From an uncultured Paracoccaceae bacterium (GTDB lineage: Bacteria > Pseudomonadota > Alphaproteobacteria > Rhodobacterales > Rhodobacteraceae): a stretch of DNA of 64,000 nucleotides. Each line of letters begins with the position of its first letter. Position 1 is the first letter of the stretch. Positions 19,615-30,004 of the stretch are shown one piece after another. Under the pieces are notes generated by a model. It worked only from the letters and a program-made list of their open reading frames with translations. It was not told the DNA's origin and made no database searches. The stretch covers positions 186,001-250,000 of the forward strand of contig CAJXSR010000001.1 of NCBI GenBank assembly GCA_913061275.1, read 5' to 3'. Both the position numbers and the translations under genes were made by a program.

Positions 19615-19779
19615 ATTGGGCCTGCGTAAAGCTATGATTCAGATACATTCTATATCCTGCATCGTCCGAATATGAAACATATCCCTCATTTTCGACACGA
19701 GCCTGTGAGAATTTTATTCTTACTCTTGCCGAAACTGTGAAAAGAACACAAGTTAGGAATAAGAAATGGAGTTCCCATA

Positions 19780-20466
19780 ATGAGCAACCTGAAAAAAATC
19801 CTGATGGTAGATGATGATGAGGATTTGCGTGAAGCTTTAGCTGACCAACTTGTTTTAACCGAAGATTTTGATGTCTTCGAAGCAGAGGATGGCGGCTCTG
19901 GTTTGGAAAAAGCCAAAGAGGCTATTTATGACCTTGTCATGCTTGATGTTGGGTTGCCCGATATGGATGGGCGTGAATTGTGCCGCCTGATGCGTAAGCA
20001 AGGTGTGAAATGTCCGATTGTGATGTTAACAGCACATGATACCGATGCTGATACGATATTGGGTCTTGATGCAGGTGCAAATGATTATGTGTCAAAACCC
20101 TTTAAGTTTCCGGTACTATTGGCCCGCATTCGTGCGCAGCTACGCCAGCACGAACAATCAGAAGATGCAGTTTTTACACTTGGGCCATATACATTTAAGC
20201 CAGCAGCAAAAATGCTTATTACCGAAGATGATAAAAAAGTGCGATTGACCGAAAAAGAAACGAACATATTAAAGTTTTTATACCGTGCTCAAGACGGTGT
20301 TGTCGCCCGTGATGTGCTTTTACATGAGGTGTGGGGGTATAATGCAGGTGTTACAACCCATACGTTGGAAACCCACATTTACCGTCTACGCCAAAAGATA
20401 GAACCAGACCCCAGTAATGCACGCCTTTTGGTTACAGAATCAGGCGGTTACAGATTGGTTGCCTAA
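19780..20466 (+). CDS. OmpR/PhoB-family response regulator
   Basis: A 228-residue regulator: receiver domain with acidic pocket DDDEDL near 10-15, phosphoacceptor Asp in LVMLDVGLPD near 56, and KPFKF near 107; then a winged-helix DNA-binding domain with VRLTEKETNILKFL, THTLETHIYRLRQKI and SGGYRLVA. GGAG lies 7 nt before the ATG. No histidine kinase gene is adjacent, so it is an orphan here. It resembles the conserved orphan regulators of Rhodobacterales (CenR is one candidate), but I cannot assign it. A strong terminator follows, so it is probably monocistronic. Confidence 0.92.
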   Translation: MSNLKKILMVDDDEDLREALADQLVLTEDFDVFEAEDGGSGLEKAKEAIYDLVMLDVGLPDMDGRELCRLMRKQGVKCPIVMLTAHDTDADTILGLDAGANDYVSKPFKFPVLLARIRAQLRQHEQSEDAVFTLGPYTFKPAAKMLITEDDKKVRLTEKETNILKFLYRAQDGVVARDVLLHEVWGYNAGVTTHTLETHIYRLRQKIEPDPSNARLLVTESGGYRLVA

Positions 20467-20491
20467 CTTATTTTAATTTCTCCCCATACTG

Positions 20492-20520
20492 GCCCGCTAT
20501 TGATTAGCGGGCTTTTTTTT
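20492..20520 (+). terminator. Rho-independent terminator of the response regulator gene
   Basis: Perfect 8-bp stem GCCCGCTA (20492-20499) and TAGCGGGC (20505-20512), 5-nt loop, followed by eight Ts (20513-20520). It is 26 bp after the regulator stop codon and is the clearest intrinsic terminator in the window. Confidence 0.93.
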
Positions 20521-20576
20521 GCTTGAGGTCATAGGCACGACACGACATTATCGCGCTTCAACATCAGGGGATTAAA

Positions 20577-21365
20577 ATGCCAATTACAATCTGTACATGG
20601 AATATCAATTCAGTGCGTCTGCGCGAACCGATCGTGCTGAAACTTCTGCGCGAGGAACAGCCAGATGTTTTATGCTTGCAAGAATGCAAATCCCCCGTTG
20701 ATAAAATGCCGACCGAAGGTTTTGCAGCCCTAGGGTATGAGCACATGATTGCTAACGGGCAAAAGGGATATAACGGGGTGATGATATTATCGCGCCTGCC
20801 TATTCAGGAAGTTGCACGTAAAGATTTTGCCAATCTAGGTCACGCCCGCCATATTGCGGGACAGTTGGAAAACGGACTGACCATTCATAATTTTTATGTG
20901 CCTGCGGGGGGCGATAAGCCTGATCGGGAAGTCTGCGAAAAGTTCGGGCAAAAACTGGATTATTTATGTGACATGCGTGATTGGTTTAATGCGGAAAAAC
21001 CGCAAAAGGCTGTTTTGGTTGGCGACTTGAACATCGCACCACGCGAAGATGACGTTTGGAATCATAAGCAACTAACCAAAATTGTATCACATACACCGAT
21101 AGAAATTGACCATTTGGATGCGGTACAAACCGCAGGGAAATGGGTGGATATTACGCGCCAAGATATTCCCGAAGGCCAATTATATAGCTGGTGGTCATAT
21201 CGTGCACGTGATTGGGATACGGCAGATAAAGGCCGCCGTCTGGATCATATCTGGGCGACAGATGATATTGCCCATACGGGCCATTCCAGTCGCGTTCTGC
21301 GCCCAGCGCGCGGTTGGGAAAAGCCCAGCGATCATGCCCCATTATTTGCAAGTTTTGATATCTGA
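20577..21365 (+). CDS. xthA: Exodeoxyribonuclease III
   Basis: A 262-residue AP endonuclease/3'-5' exonuclease of base excision repair. Motifs of the endonuclease/exonuclease/phosphatase fold are read in order: WNINSVR at residue 6, LCLQECK (Glu metal ligand), GYNGV, LVGDLNIAPREDD (Asp/Asn catalytic pair), LDHIWAT and SDHAPL (Asp-His pair). AGGGG precedes the ATG by about 6 nt. It lies just after the regulator's terminator, so it has its own promoter. Confidence 0.95.
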   Translation: MPITICTWNINSVRLREPIVLKLLREEQPDVLCLQECKSPVDKMPTEGFAALGYEHMIANGQKGYNGVMILSRLPIQEVARKDFANLGHARHIAGQLENGLTIHNFYVPAGGDKPDREVCEKFGQKLDYLCDMRDWFNAEKPQKAVLVGDLNIAPREDDVWNHKQLTKIVSHTPIEIDHLDAVQTAGKWVDITRQDIPEGQLYSWWSYRARDWDTADKGRRLDHIWATDDIAHTGHSSRVLRPARGWEKPSDHAPLFASFDI

Positions 21366-21426
21366 CTTGCCCTAATGCCTAAGCACGACTAAATCAAAGT
21401 CAACAAATGAATATATGGAGCGATCA

Positions 21427-22332
21427 GTGTTAGAACTTGGAAATACAGCAGTGCCAGACGATTTAGTAAAGGACGTGAATGAAGACACGTTTATACAAGA
21501 CGTGGTTGAGGCCAGTAAAGAAGTGCCGGTTATCGTTGATTTTTGGGCACCATGGTGTGGGCCGTGCAAAACTTTAGGCCCAGCATTAGAAGCGGAAGTG
21601 AAAGCACAGGGCGGTAAGATTAAAATGGTTAAGGTCGATATTGACCAAAACCAAATGATTGCCAGCCAGATGCGCGTTCAATCAATTCCAGCCGTGTTTG
21701 CATTTGTTAACGGGCAGCCCGTTGATGGGTTTATGGGCGCCAAAGCCCCTTCAGAGGTCAAAGCATTCATTGAGAAAGTAATGGCCACAGCGGGTGTTGA
21801 TGATGGCGGTCTGGAAGAGGCCGTTAAGATGGCGAATGAAATGTTAGAACAAGGTGCGCTTAATGATGCAGCGGATACTTTTCAGGCAATTCTGGGGGAA
21901 GAACCAGAAAACGCCGATGCGTATGCAGGTTATGTAAAAGCACAAATTGCGCTGGGCAATATTGAACAGGCGGAAAAGAACCTGTCAGCTGTTCCAGATA
22001 GTATCGCAAGTGACCCTGCCATTCTTGGACTTATAGCACAGCTTGATTTGGCAAAAATGGCAGCAAGTGCTGGTGAGACGGATGCATTAAAGGTAAAACT
22101 TGAAGCAAATCCTGATGATTTGCAGGTGCGCTTTGATCTGGCATTGGCAGAGCTTGCCGTAGAAAATACTGAGGCTGCTGTTGATTTACTGTTAGAGGTA
22201 TTTCGCCGTGACCGAGAGTGGAATGAGGCAGCGGCAAAAACCCAGTTATTTAAAATTTTTGAGGCACTTGGTGCGCAAGATGCGATTGCACAAAATGGCC
22301 GTAGAAAACTTTCATCCCTTATATTTGCCTAA
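21427..22332 (+). CDS. Thioredoxin with C-terminal TPR-like region (CnoX/YbbN type)
   Basis: About 301 residues: an N-terminal thioredoxin domain with FWAPWCGPCKTLGP (redox Cys pair retained) and cis-Pro in VQSIPAVFAF, then a helical tetratricopeptide-like half with repeated alanine-rich helices. In E. coli CnoX is a chaperedoxin handing clients to GroEL; retention of CxxC here implies redox activity. The GTG at 21427 is preferred because GGAG lies 6 nt upstream; the ATG at 21415 overlaps that ribosome site and is the alternative. Followed closely by the Lon-N and Trm112 genes. Confidence 0.9.
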   Translation: MLELGNTAVPDDLVKDVNEDTFIQDVVEASKEVPVIVDFWAPWCGPCKTLGPALEAEVKAQGGKIKMVKVDIDQNQMIASQMRVQSIPAVFAFVNGQPVDGFMGAKAPSEVKAFIEKVMATAGVDDGGLEEAVKMANEMLEQGALNDAADTFQAILGEEPENADAYAGYVKAQIALGNIEQAEKNLSAVPDSIASDPAILGLIAQLDLAKMAASAGETDALKVKLEANPDDLQVRFDLALAELAVENTEAAVDLLLEVFRRDREWNEAAAKTQLFKIFEALGAQDAIAQNGRRKLSSLIFA

Positions 22333-22349
22333 ATGCAGGAATGGCCTAG

Positions 22350-23009
22350 ATGAAAACAATGTTCAATTTGTCTAATCTACCAGCAAACATTCCTGTATTT
22401 CCGCTAACAGGCGCGTTGGTTTTGCCACGCGCCCGTTTGCCGCTAAATATCTTTGAAACACGCTACCTTCAAATGATCGACGATGTGTTGAAAACAGAAC
22501 ATCGTTTAATCGGGATGATACAGGCACGTGATGTGCCTTCGGATATTGGCGACCCACCGTTGCACAAAATAGGGTGCGCTGGTCGGATCACCTCATTCAC
22601 TGAAACCGATGATGGGCGGTATTTGATTTCAATAAAAGGCATCAGCCGATACCGGATTTTAGATACGCAAACCAGTTTTAAACCTTATTTAACGGCGGAT
22701 GTCGGTTGGGCGAATTTTGAACGTGATCTTGGGGTGGAAGAAAACGATGACAGCTTTGATCGGCCTAAGTTTTTGAACTTGCTTGGCGCCTATTTTGAAA
22801 CAAATGAATTACAAACTGACTGGGAAAGCCTGAAAGAGGCCACAGAAGAGTTGCTAATTAATTCATTATCAATGATGTGCCCATTTGAGCCGGAAGAACG
22901 ACAAGCGTTGCTTGAATCGCCTTGTCTTAAAACCAGGCGTGAAATGGTTGCAACTTTAATGGAATTCTCACTTAGATCGCAGGATGAAGATGAAGGGAAA
23001 ATTCAATGA
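22350..23009 (+). CDS. Lon N-terminal-like (LON substrate-binding) domain protein
   Basis: A 219-residue protein made only of the Lon substrate-binding domain: [13 protein letters not shown] near residue 14, [20 protein letters not shown] and GCAGRI. No ATPase or protease domain follows. Such proteins are common in proteobacteria, next to a thioredoxin and a Trm112 gene as here, and their function is unproven. It starts 17 bp after the thioredoxin gene and overlaps the Trm112 gene by 4 nt, so the three form an operon. Confidence 0.9.
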   Translation: MKTMFNLSNLPANIPVFPLTGALVLPRARLPLNIFETRYLQMIDDVLKTEHRLIGMIQARDVPSDIGDPPLHKIGCAGRITSFTETDDGRYLISIKGISRYRILDTQTSFKPYLTADVGWANFERDLGVEENDDSFDRPKFLNLLGAYFETNELQTDWESLKEATEELLINSLSMMCPFEPEERQALLESPCLKTRREMVATLMEFSLRSQDEDEGKIQ

Positions 23010-23188
23010 ACGTTGAAACTGTTGCCGATGGCAAAATGCTGGAATCTTTGCTATGCCCGCAAACCAGAACACAGCTTGTATATGATGCAAACGCGCAAGA
23101 GCTAATTTCAAAGGCGGCTAAATTGGCATATCCGATTAGAAACGGCATCCCTATTATGCTGGTAGAAGAAGCGCGCGTGATCGCTTAA
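23006..23188 (+). CDS. Trm112 family small protein
   Basis: A 60-residue protein with [16 protein letters not shown], a middle segment [24 protein letters not shown] and the typical Trm112/YcaR layout. Eukaryotic Trm112 is an activator of methyltransferases; the bacterial role is not settled. Only one cysteine of the usual zinc pairs is present (LCPQT), so metal binding is doubtful. The start overlaps the Lon-N gene and the stop overlaps the convergent ubiH gene by 4 nt. Confidence 0.88.
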   Translation: MNVETVADGKMLESLLCPQTRTQLVYDANAQELISKAAKLAYPIRNGIPIMLVEEARVIA

Positions 23189-24411
23189 ATCATTTTGCCT
23201 TGCAGCATTTTTGGTAACTCACCTGTTAAACCTGCAGCTTGCCGCATCAGGTTTCGTCGTATGCTTGGTGTTGCATTAATGATGCCTAACCCAGTATCGC
23301 GCAAGCTTCGTAATAATGAATTATCATTTGAAAACAATGTATTAACCGTTTCAGTCGCGGCAACTGATCCTGCCGTATCAAATCGGCGCCATTGCTGAAA
23401 CCGTTTTAAAACATCTATTGCCCCAATGTCTTCGCCGCGCCGCATTGCCAAGGCTAAAACCTCTGTCAGGGCGGCTATATCGCGTAGACCCAAATTCAAC
23501 CCTTGCCCAGCTAAGGGATGTACCCCGTGTGCTGCATCACCTACTAAAGCCAGTCGATTACAAACAAATCTGTCAGCCAGTGTTAAGTTTAGCGGATAGG
23601 CATACCGATCGCCAACCAATGAGATATCCCCAAGAAAATCGCCAAAACACGGGCGCAAACAGGCCATGTAATCAGCGTCGTTCATAGCTGCAATTTCAGC
23701 CGCGCGGGCAGTTGTTTCTGTCCAGACAATCGACGACATATTGTTGTTCAGTGGTAAAATTGCCAACGGCCCTGACGGCATAAAAAATTGGTGCGCGGTG
23801 TTATTATGCGGCAATTCATGCTTAACCGCGCATACAAGACTGGTTTGATGATAATCGCGGCCACTTTTTTTGATGCCAGCGCGTTCAGCTACCTGACTTT
23901 TACGCCCATCGCACCCGATCAATAGTTTCGCGTGTAAAATTTTATCACCGGAAAGCGTTACCAAAACAAATCCTGCATCAATGGTTTGCGAGATTACTGT
24001 GGTTTTATCCAAGTGCTGAATGGCGGGTATTTGTTCTATGGCTTGCAGTAATGCACGTCGTAAATAACGATCTTCCAACATATAGCCCATAGGGCCTTCT
24101 TCAATCTCGGTATGATCGAAATGCACAAATTGGGGTGCTGCCCCTTCACCTGCACGTCCGTCGCTGACTTTGATATTCATCATTGGGCAACTGTTTGCAG
24201 CTATATCGGCCCAGATACCCAAAACATTCAGCATATTCTTAGAGGTTAATGCCAATGCATAACCACGCCCGTCAAATTCGGGATCGGTTAATATTTCTTT
24301 TGGCTGGGCGTCGATTAGAATGACATCCTGCCCGATTTGGGCCATTGCAAGCGCGAGTGCGCAGCCGTTCAAGCCACCCCCTACGATAATAATATCTGCA
24401 TCATGTTTCAT
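23185..24411 (-). CDS. ubiH: UbiH/UbiF/COQ6-family FAD monooxygenase
   Basis: A 408-residue flavoprotein hydroxylase of ubiquinone biosynthesis. FAD motifs are seen: [15 protein letters not shown] at residue 11, the DG motif [18 protein letters not shown] near 165, and [23 protein letters not shown] near 295. These fix it in the UbiH/UbiF family; the exact ring position hydroxylated (C5, C6 or more) cannot be decided from sequence because alphaproteobacterial members (UbiL, UbiH, UbiF) vary. The gene converges with and overlaps the Trm112 gene. Confidence 0.88.
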   Translation of the reverse strand: MKHDADIIIVGGGLNGCALALAMAQIGQDVILIDAQPKEILTDPEFDGRGYALALTSKNMLNVLGIWADIAANSCPMMNIKVSDGRAGEGAAPQFVHFDHTEIEEGPMGYMLEDRYLRRALLQAIEQIPAIQHLDKTTVISQTIDAGFVLVTLSGDKILHAKLLIGCDGRKSQVAERAGIKKSGRDYHQTSLVCAVKHELPHNNTAHQFFMPSGPLAILPLNNNMSSIVWTETTARAAEIAAMNDADYMACLRPCFGDFLGDISLVGDRYAYPLNLTLADRFVCNRLALVGDAAHGVHPLAGQGLNLGLRDIAALTEVLALAMRRGEDIGAIDVLKRFQQWRRFDTAGSVAATETVNTLFSNDNSLLRSLRDTGLGIINATPSIRRNLMRQAAGLTGELPKMLQGKMI

Positions 24412-24489
24412 CGTGTTAAATATGACCTAAAAACGGTGATTGTCCACCTGACAATGCGCCGCTAGTCTGCGTCAAAAGGGAGTCACAAA

Positions 24490-25821
24490 ATGTCTGATGA
24501 TGTACTGAAAAAAACCGCAACTGATCTTGGCCAGATGATTGATGCAGGCTCAATAAGCCCATTGGAACTTACCCAAACTTATTTAAACGCGATTGATGCA
24601 CATCCCCTTACGAACCGAATTTACGCACGCATCACACCTGATCGTGCGCTGGCCGAGGCGCGTGCTGCAACAGACCGTGCAAGGCAAGGTACGCGCAATG
24701 GCCCTTTGGACGGTGTGCCGATTTCATGGAAAGACCTGTTTGATACGGGCGGTACAGGCACCGAGGCAGGCTCTGCTTTTTTAAAAGGTCACGTCCCTGA
24801 TGTAGATGCCGAAGTGCTAAAAAACGCAACACACGCGGGGCTGATATGTTTGGGTAAAACCCATATGTCAGAACTGGCTTTTTCAGGGCTTGGGTTAAAT
24901 CCTATTACTAAAACGCCGCCATGTGTGAATGATCTAGATGCGATTGCAGGTGGGTCATCATCCGGGGCGGCCGCATCGGTTGCGTTTGATTTGGCCGCTA
25001 TCGGCATTGGCTCTGATACAGGCGGGTCTGTACGCATTCCAGCTGCATGGAATGATTTGGTTGGGTTGAAAACCACATCTGGTTTGTTATCGCTAAAAGG
25101 CGTTGTGCCGCTGTGTTACAAGTTTGATACTGTCGGCCCGCTTTGCCGATCTGTAGAGGATGCCGCAAATATTTTTGCAGCCCTTGCAGGCGCTTCACCA
25201 CTTCATTTGAAAAATGCAGGGCTAAAGGGTAAACGCTTTGCGGTTTGCACCACCCTTGCATTGGACACAATGGATGAAGCCGTCACGCGTGCTTTCGATG
25301 AGACCATTCAAATGATAAAAGATGCGGGTGCCAGCGTTGAATATCTGGAAATCCCCGAAGTCCCGCCTGCAATGTCGCTTGCGGGGTGCTTGTTTACCAC
25401 AGAAGCTTATGCCCAATGGCAAACAGAAATAGAGGCTACACCTGATCTGATGTACCCCGAAATTCGCGATAGGTTTATGATCGGTAAAAACTACACAGGC
25501 TATGAGTACATACAGGCCTGTAAACAGCTAGACCAGTTACGTGCAGAATACTTAATACGTACAGCTGCCTATGATGCGGTGCTAATGCCTTCATCCCCTA
25601 TATTGCCACCAAATATCAAACGGCTAGAGGAAGATGGGGAATATTACATTCGTAAGAACCTGCTGGCATTGCGCAATACCAGAATTGGTAATTTGATGGG
25701 TCTTTGCAGTCTTACATTGCCAACTAAGCACGCGTCTTGTGGTTTGATGGTAAATTGTGATCCATTGCAAGAAAGCAAACTTTTGGCGTTAGGGTCTGAA
25801 ATAGAAGCTATTCTGGCTTAA
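24490..25821 (+). CDS. Amidase signature family enzyme
   Basis: A 443-residue amidase with the Ser-cisSer-Lys catalytic set: Lys in ISWKDLFDT near residue 80, AGGSSSGAAASVAFDL near 155 and GSDTGGSVRIPAAW near 175. The family includes GatA and many amide hydrolases; lack of gatB/gatC nearby argues against GatA, so a free-standing amidase is likely, with unknown substrate. AGGGAG precedes the ATG by 8 nt. Confidence 0.9.
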   Translation: MSDDVLKKTATDLGQMIDAGSISPLELTQTYLNAIDAHPLTNRIYARITPDRALAEARAATDRARQGTRNGPLDGVPISWKDLFDTGGTGTEAGSAFLKGHVPDVDAEVLKNATHAGLICLGKTHMSELAFSGLGLNPITKTPPCVNDLDAIAGGSSSGAAASVAFDLAAIGIGSDTGGSVRIPAAWNDLVGLKTTSGLLSLKGVVPLCYKFDTVGPLCRSVEDAANIFAALAGASPLHLKNAGLKGKRFAVCTTLALDTMDEAVTRAFDETIQMIKDAGASVEYLEIPEVPPAMSLAGCLFTTEAYAQWQTEIEATPDLMYPEIRDRFMIGKNYTGYEYIQACKQLDQLRAEYLIRTAAYDAVLMPSSPILPPNIKRLEEDGEYYIRKNLLALRNTRIGNLMGLCSLTLPTKHASCGLMVNCDPLQESKLLALGSEIEAILA

Positions 25822-25954
25822 TTCCAACCTGTTAGGCAAAAAAGCCACATTGTATTGCTTCTGGGTGAAAATCCCCAAAATTCCTTGGTGATTGGGGCAT
25901 AAATAGGTAAGCTGCATGCAAAAGGGGCACTTAGACCCCGAAAAGAGGCAGTAC

Positions 25955-27142
25955 ATGCAGTTTCCAGAGCGGTTTTCGAACCTGCCCGAATACGCATTCC
26001 CACGTTTACGCGCCCTGTTGGATCATCTTCCCGCAGGCGGTGAAGTCGTGCATATGACCATAGGCGAGCCGAAACATAAGTTTCCTAAGTTCATTACCAA
26101 TACGATTGCACAACATGCCGCTGGCTTTAATAGGTATCCGCCCAATCAAGGGTGCCCTGAATTGCTTGCCTCTATTTCCGCATGGATCAAACGCCGTTAC
26201 AACGTGGCAATGGATGCCAATACACAACTTATGGCCCTGAATGGATCACGCGAAGGTCTGTTTAATTCCTGTCTTGCCCTGTGCCCTGAACTAAAGAACG
26301 GGCGTAAACCGAATGTTTTAATCCCCAATCCGTTCTATCAAGTTTATGCAGTGGCAACACTGGCCGCAAACGCAACGCCTGTTTTTGTATCTGCCCATCA
26401 GCAAAACAGTTTCTTGCCTGACTATGCATCCCTTGGGAAAGATGTTCTGGATGACACGGCTATTGCCTACATCTGTTCGCCATCCAACCCACAAGGGGCA
26501 GTGGCATCATATGATTACTGGGTGGATTTGCTTAAGTTGGCAGAAAAACACGACTTCTATATTTTTGCCGATGAATGCTATTCTGAAATTTATCGCAGAA
26601 CACCGCCAACAGGTATTTTGCAAGTTGCAGCTGAAATAGGCGCAGACCCTGAACGTGTTCTGGCGTTTCATTCTTTATCAAAACGGTCAAATCTACCAGG
26701 CTTACGTTCAGGCTTTGTCGCGGGTGGGCCAAAGTCATTAAGTAAACTAAAACAGTTGCGTGATTATTCAGGTGCGCCGTTACCTTTGCCATTACAAATG
26801 GCAGCGGCGGCTGCATGGGATGATGAGGCACATGTTGTGGAAAATCGTGCGGCTTATGCGAAAAAATATGATATTGCGGATCAGGTATTTAGCAACATCA
26901 AAGGCTATTCCAGCCCAGAGGCAGGTTTCTTTTTATGGCTTCCCGTCGAAGATGGCGAAGCGGCTGCATTGAAAATTTGGCAAACGACAGGTGTGCGCGT
27001 TTTGCCGGGGGAATATTTGGCACGCCCAACAAAACAGGATGATCCCGCAAAGGGTTACATCCGTGTGGCTCTTGTAGCCCCAGAGCAGGAAATTATGCGT
27101 GGATTGAAAGCAATACGCGCATGTATGTATGAGGTAGTTTAA
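25955..27142 (+). CDS. Class I/II PLP aminotransferase, possibly N-succinyldiaminopimelate transaminase (DapC-type)
   Basis: A 395-residue aminotransferase: MTIGEPKH substrate motif, NPFYQVY, SPSNPQGAV, FADECYSEIYR (PLP Asp) and HSLSKRSNLPGLRSGF with the PLP lysine near residue 238. The pattern of substrate-loop residues and length resemble DapC of the lysine/diaminopimelate pathway, but the subfamily is only inferred. Start at 25955 has GAGG 7 nt upstream; an in-frame ATG 39 nt earlier is less likely. The stop codon abuts the ftsK start. Confidence 0.85.
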   Translation: MQFPERFSNLPEYAFPRLRALLDHLPAGGEVVHMTIGEPKHKFPKFITNTIAQHAAGFNRYPPNQGCPELLASISAWIKRRYNVAMDANTQLMALNGSREGLFNSCLALCPELKNGRKPNVLIPNPFYQVYAVATLAANATPVFVSAHQQNSFLPDYASLGKDVLDDTAIAYICSPSNPQGAVASYDYWVDLLKLAEKHDFYIFADECYSEIYRRTPPTGILQVAAEIGADPERVLAFHSLSKRSNLPGLRSGFVAGGPKSLSKLKQLRDYSGAPLPLPLQMAAAAAWDDEAHVVENRAAYAKKYDIADQVFSNIKGYSSPEAGFFLWLPVEDGEAAALKIWQTTGVRVLPGEYLARPTKQDDPAKGYIRVALVAPEQEIMRGLKAIRACMYEVV

Positions 27143-29836
27143 ATGGCATATCAGTCAAAATCACGTGATCCATTGCTGGAAGAACATATGCAAGCCGCGA
27201 TCCAAAAACGCGGATCAGAGTTGATCGGCATTGGATTGCTTGCCATTGGTATTCTGTTTGCACTGATAATGTGGAGCTATTCGCCCGATGACCCCAGCCG
27301 TTTTAACGTAACATCTGATCCTACCCAGAATATTTTGGGCGATTTTGGCGCTGCTGTTGCCAGCACATTAATGCTGACAATTGGTAAAACTGCATGGTCT
27401 ATTCCTGTGTTTGCGATTGTTTGGGGCACACGGTTTATACTGCATATTGGGGAAGGCCGTGCGATTAGCCGCGTGATATTCTCACCTGTTTTCACAGCAA
27501 TGGCGGCGGTTTTCCTTGCCACCCATGTGCCTGAATTGACTTGGGCGCACAGCTTTGGTCTTGGGGGTTTGTTTGGCGACATGGCCCTAGGTTTGTTGGT
27601 TGATTTAAACCCGCTAAGTTTGGAAATGGGCTTATTACTTGCAACCCTTCTTCTAGGGGTGATTGTGATTACACTTGGGCTTTATGTTCATGGATTTACT
27701 ATGACGGAACTGCGCATAATAAAACACTACGCGATAATGGCGGTCATTTTATCCTATGCAAGTATCGTAAATGGCTTGGCCGCAATATTTGGATTGTTAA
27801 GTAAACGTAAACCCCAAATGTCATCCACAGCGCATGTCGAAAGCTATGCGTCTGTTGTAAATCGTCCGATTTCTACTGCCGAGCCAATTATTGTGGAAGA
27901 ACCAAAACCATCTTTAAAAATCGGGATGCCGTCTTTGCCTAGTTTTGGATTAACCAAAAGACGAGAGCCCGAAGTAACAATCCCACCTCATATCGAGCCA
28001 CCTTTGCAAACAGAAGAAGAGGATCGGGTTAAATTACGCATTTCACAAGCGATACAAAACAAAATATTGTCGCGACGTATATCTGATAAATCCAGTGAGC
28101 GGGTAGAACCTGTTATGACTGATGAGGTACATTTAGAGCCAATTATTGATGACGATAGTGTCATTGATGAAGGTGTGTTGGATTTGAACGACCCTGTGGA
28201 AAATATATTTTCCTTGCCGACACAAGAACCAAAACAAGTCGTACAGCACACTGCCCCCAAACCCGTTGAGAAAAGTAAAAAAGCCAAGGCAGAGGCACAA
28301 CCCAGCCTGTTTAATGAAGCAAAATCACTTGAATATGAAACGCCACCGTTGAACTTACTTGCAAGTCCTACAACGATTGTGCGCCACCATTTAAGCGATG
28401 AAGCTTTGGAGCAGAATGCACGGTTATTAGAAAATGTTTTAGATGACTACGGGGTAAAAGGTGAAATCGTATCAGTACGCCCAGGCCCTGTTGTAACCAT
28501 GTATGAATTAGAGCCGGCACCTGGGCTTAAGGCCAGCCGCGTTATTGGCTTGGCCGATGATATTGCCCGTTCAATGTCGGCCCTTTCGGCCCGTGTTTCT
28601 ACGGTTCCAGGTCGGTCTGTTGTTGGTATTGAGTTGCCGAATGAAAACCGTGAAACTGTTTTGTTGCGTGAACTACTTTCAGGCAAGGAATATGGTGACG
28701 GTAATCATGGGCTACCACTTGCGCTTGGTAAAGATATTGGTGGTAACTCGATAATTGCCAACCTTGCAAAAATGCCCCACCTTTTGATTGCAGGGACTAC
28801 AGGCGCTGGTAAATCAGTTGCGATCAACACGATGATCTTGTCGCTGCTTTATAAGTTGTCACCTGAAGAATGCAGGATGATTATGATAGATCCCAAAATG
28901 TTGGAGCTATCCGTTTATGACGGCATCCCGCATTTATTATCCCCTGTTGTGACCGACCCTAAAAAAGCTGTTGTAGCCTTGAAATGGGTGGTTGGCGAAA
29001 TGGAAGAGCGCTACAGGAAAATGTCTAAAATGGGTGTGCGCAACGTAAGCGGTTATAACGCTCGTGTGGCGGGTGCATTGGCTAAAGGTGAAAACTTTGA
29101 ACGCACGGTTCAAACTGGTTTTGCAGAAGATACGGGTGAACCGATTTTTGAAACAGAATCAATCACACCCGAAAAGCTGCCCTATATCGTTGTTATCGTC
29201 GATGAAATGGCTGACCTTATGATGGTTGCAGGTAAAGAAATTGAAGCATGTATTCAACGGCTGGCGCAAATGGCACGGGCCTCTGGTATTCATCTGGTTA
29301 TGGCGACCCAACGCCCGTCTGTGGATGTGATTACAGGCACGATCAAAGCTAACTTTCCCACACGTATTTCGTTTCAGGTTACGTCAAAAATTGATAGCCG
29401 CACGATTTTAGGTGAGATGGGTGCAGAGCAACTGCTGGGTATGGGCGATATGCTTTATATGGAAGGTGGCGGAAAAATCACCCGCGTTCACGGGCCTTTT
29501 GCAAGCGATGAAGAGGTTGAAGAAGTTGTCAATCATCTGAAATCATATGGCGCGCCAGAATATGTTCATGGCGTTGTTGATGGGCCAGAAAGCGGCAAAG
29601 AAAGCGATATCGATCTGGTGCTGGGCTTGGGTGGTAACACTGGCAAAGAAGATGCACTTTACGATCAGGCCGTGGCGATTGTTGCGAAAGACCGTAAGTG
29701 CTCCACGTCCTATATTCAGCGCAAACTTTCTATCGGGTATAATAAAGCCGCCAAGATCGTTGAACAAATGGAAGAGCAAGGCATTGTGTCAGCGGCTAAT
29801 CATGTGGGAAAACGCGATATTTTACTGCCTGAGTAA
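27143..29836 (+). CDS. ftsK: DNA translocase FtsK
   Basis: An 897-residue septal DNA pump that clears and resolves chromosome dimers at division. Four hydrophobic spans lie in residues 20-200; an acidic, proline-rich linker runs to about 430; then alpha/beta motor domains with Walker A GTTGAGKS near 550 and Walker [13 protein letters not shown] near 683; and a C-terminal gamma winged helix ([17 protein letters not shown]) that reads KOPS sites and contacts XerD. The ATG directly follows the aminotransferase TAA. The linker is shorter than in E. coli, as usual in this group. Confidence 0.97.
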   Translation: MAYQSKSRDPLLEEHMQAAIQKRGSELIGIGLLAIGILFALIMWSYSPDDPSRFNVTSDPTQNILGDFGAAVASTLMLTIGKTAWSIPVFAIVWGTRFILHIGEGRAISRVIFSPVFTAMAAVFLATHVPELTWAHSFGLGGLFGDMALGLLVDLNPLSLEMGLLLATLLLGVIVITLGLYVHGFTMTELRIIKHYAIMAVILSYASIVNGLAAIFGLLSKRKPQMSSTAHVESYASVVNRPISTAEPIIVEEPKPSLKIGMPSLPSFGLTKRREPEVTIPPHIEPPLQTEEEDRVKLRISQAIQNKILSRRISDKSSERVEPVMTDEVHLEPIIDDDSVIDEGVLDLNDPVENIFSLPTQEPKQVVQHTAPKPVEKSKKAKAEAQPSLFNEAKSLEYETPPLNLLASPTTIVRHHLSDEALEQNARLLENVLDDYGVKGEIVSVRPGPVVTMYELEPAPGLKASRVIGLADDIARSMSALSARVSTVPGRSVVGIELPNENRETVLLRELLSGKEYGDGNHGLPLALGKDIGGNSIIANLAKMPHLLIAGTTGAGKSVAINTMILSLLYKLSPEECRMIMIDPKMLELSVYDGIPHLLSPVVTDPKKAVVALKWVVGEMEERYRKMSKMGVRNVSGYNARVAGALAKGENFERTVQTGFAEDTGEPIFETESITPEKLPYIVVIVDEMADLMMVAGKEIEACIQRLAQMARASGIHLVMATQRPSVDVITGTIKANFPTRISFQVTSKIDSRTILGEMGAEQLLGMGDMLYMEGGGKITRVHGPFASDEEVEEVVNHLKSYGAPEYVHGVVDGPESGKESDIDLVLGLGGNTGKEDALYDQAVAIVAKDRKCSTSYIQRKLSIGYNKAAKIVEQMEEQGIVSAANHVGKRDILLPE

Positions 29837-29854
29837 AGTTTTGGGCAGTAAAAT
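29819..29854 (+). other. Perfect 11-bp inverted repeat across the ftsK stop codon
   Basis: ATTTTACTGCC (29819-29829) and GGCAGTAAAAT (29844-29854) flank a 14-nt loop containing the ftsK TAA. A second small hairpin, GGATTT (29860-29865) with AAATCC (29870-29875), follows. No T-run follows either stem, so they may be mRNA 3'-end structures rather than classic terminators. Confidence 0.6.
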
Positions 29855-29878
29855 GATGAGGATTTAGAAAAATCCATT

Positions 29879-29929
29879 AATGTCCCAGTTGGGACACCTA
29901 GTTAACATATTGGAATCATTTAATTTACT
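29879..29929 (+). repeat. 51-bp intergenic element, copy A
   Basis: Begins with the inverted repeat TGTCCCA-GT-TGGGACA (29881-29896), then TAGTTAA, TATTGGAATC and a T-rich tail. It is 43/51 identical to copy B (47993-48043 on the minus strand). It lies after the ftsK 3' hairpins and about 75 bp upstream of the lolA start. Likely a regulatory or mobile small repeat. Confidence 0.75.
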
Positions 29930-30004
29930 ATGTATTTTGTACCTTATACAATTTCACTATAGTTCTTGGTTTGAATTTATCAAAAGCATGATTAAATACA
30001 TAGT

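Noticed and set aside
24490-25821. GatA subunit of Asp/Glu-tRNA amidotransferase
   Set aside because: The amidase triad is shared, but no gatB or gatC is adjacent and length fits a free amidase; it is called only at family level.
29881-29896. TGTCCCAGTTGGGACA as a PpsR or LexA operator
   Set aside because: PpsR uses TGT-N12-ACA, here the spacer is 10; alphaproteobacterial LexA uses GTTC-N7-GTTC. Neither matches.
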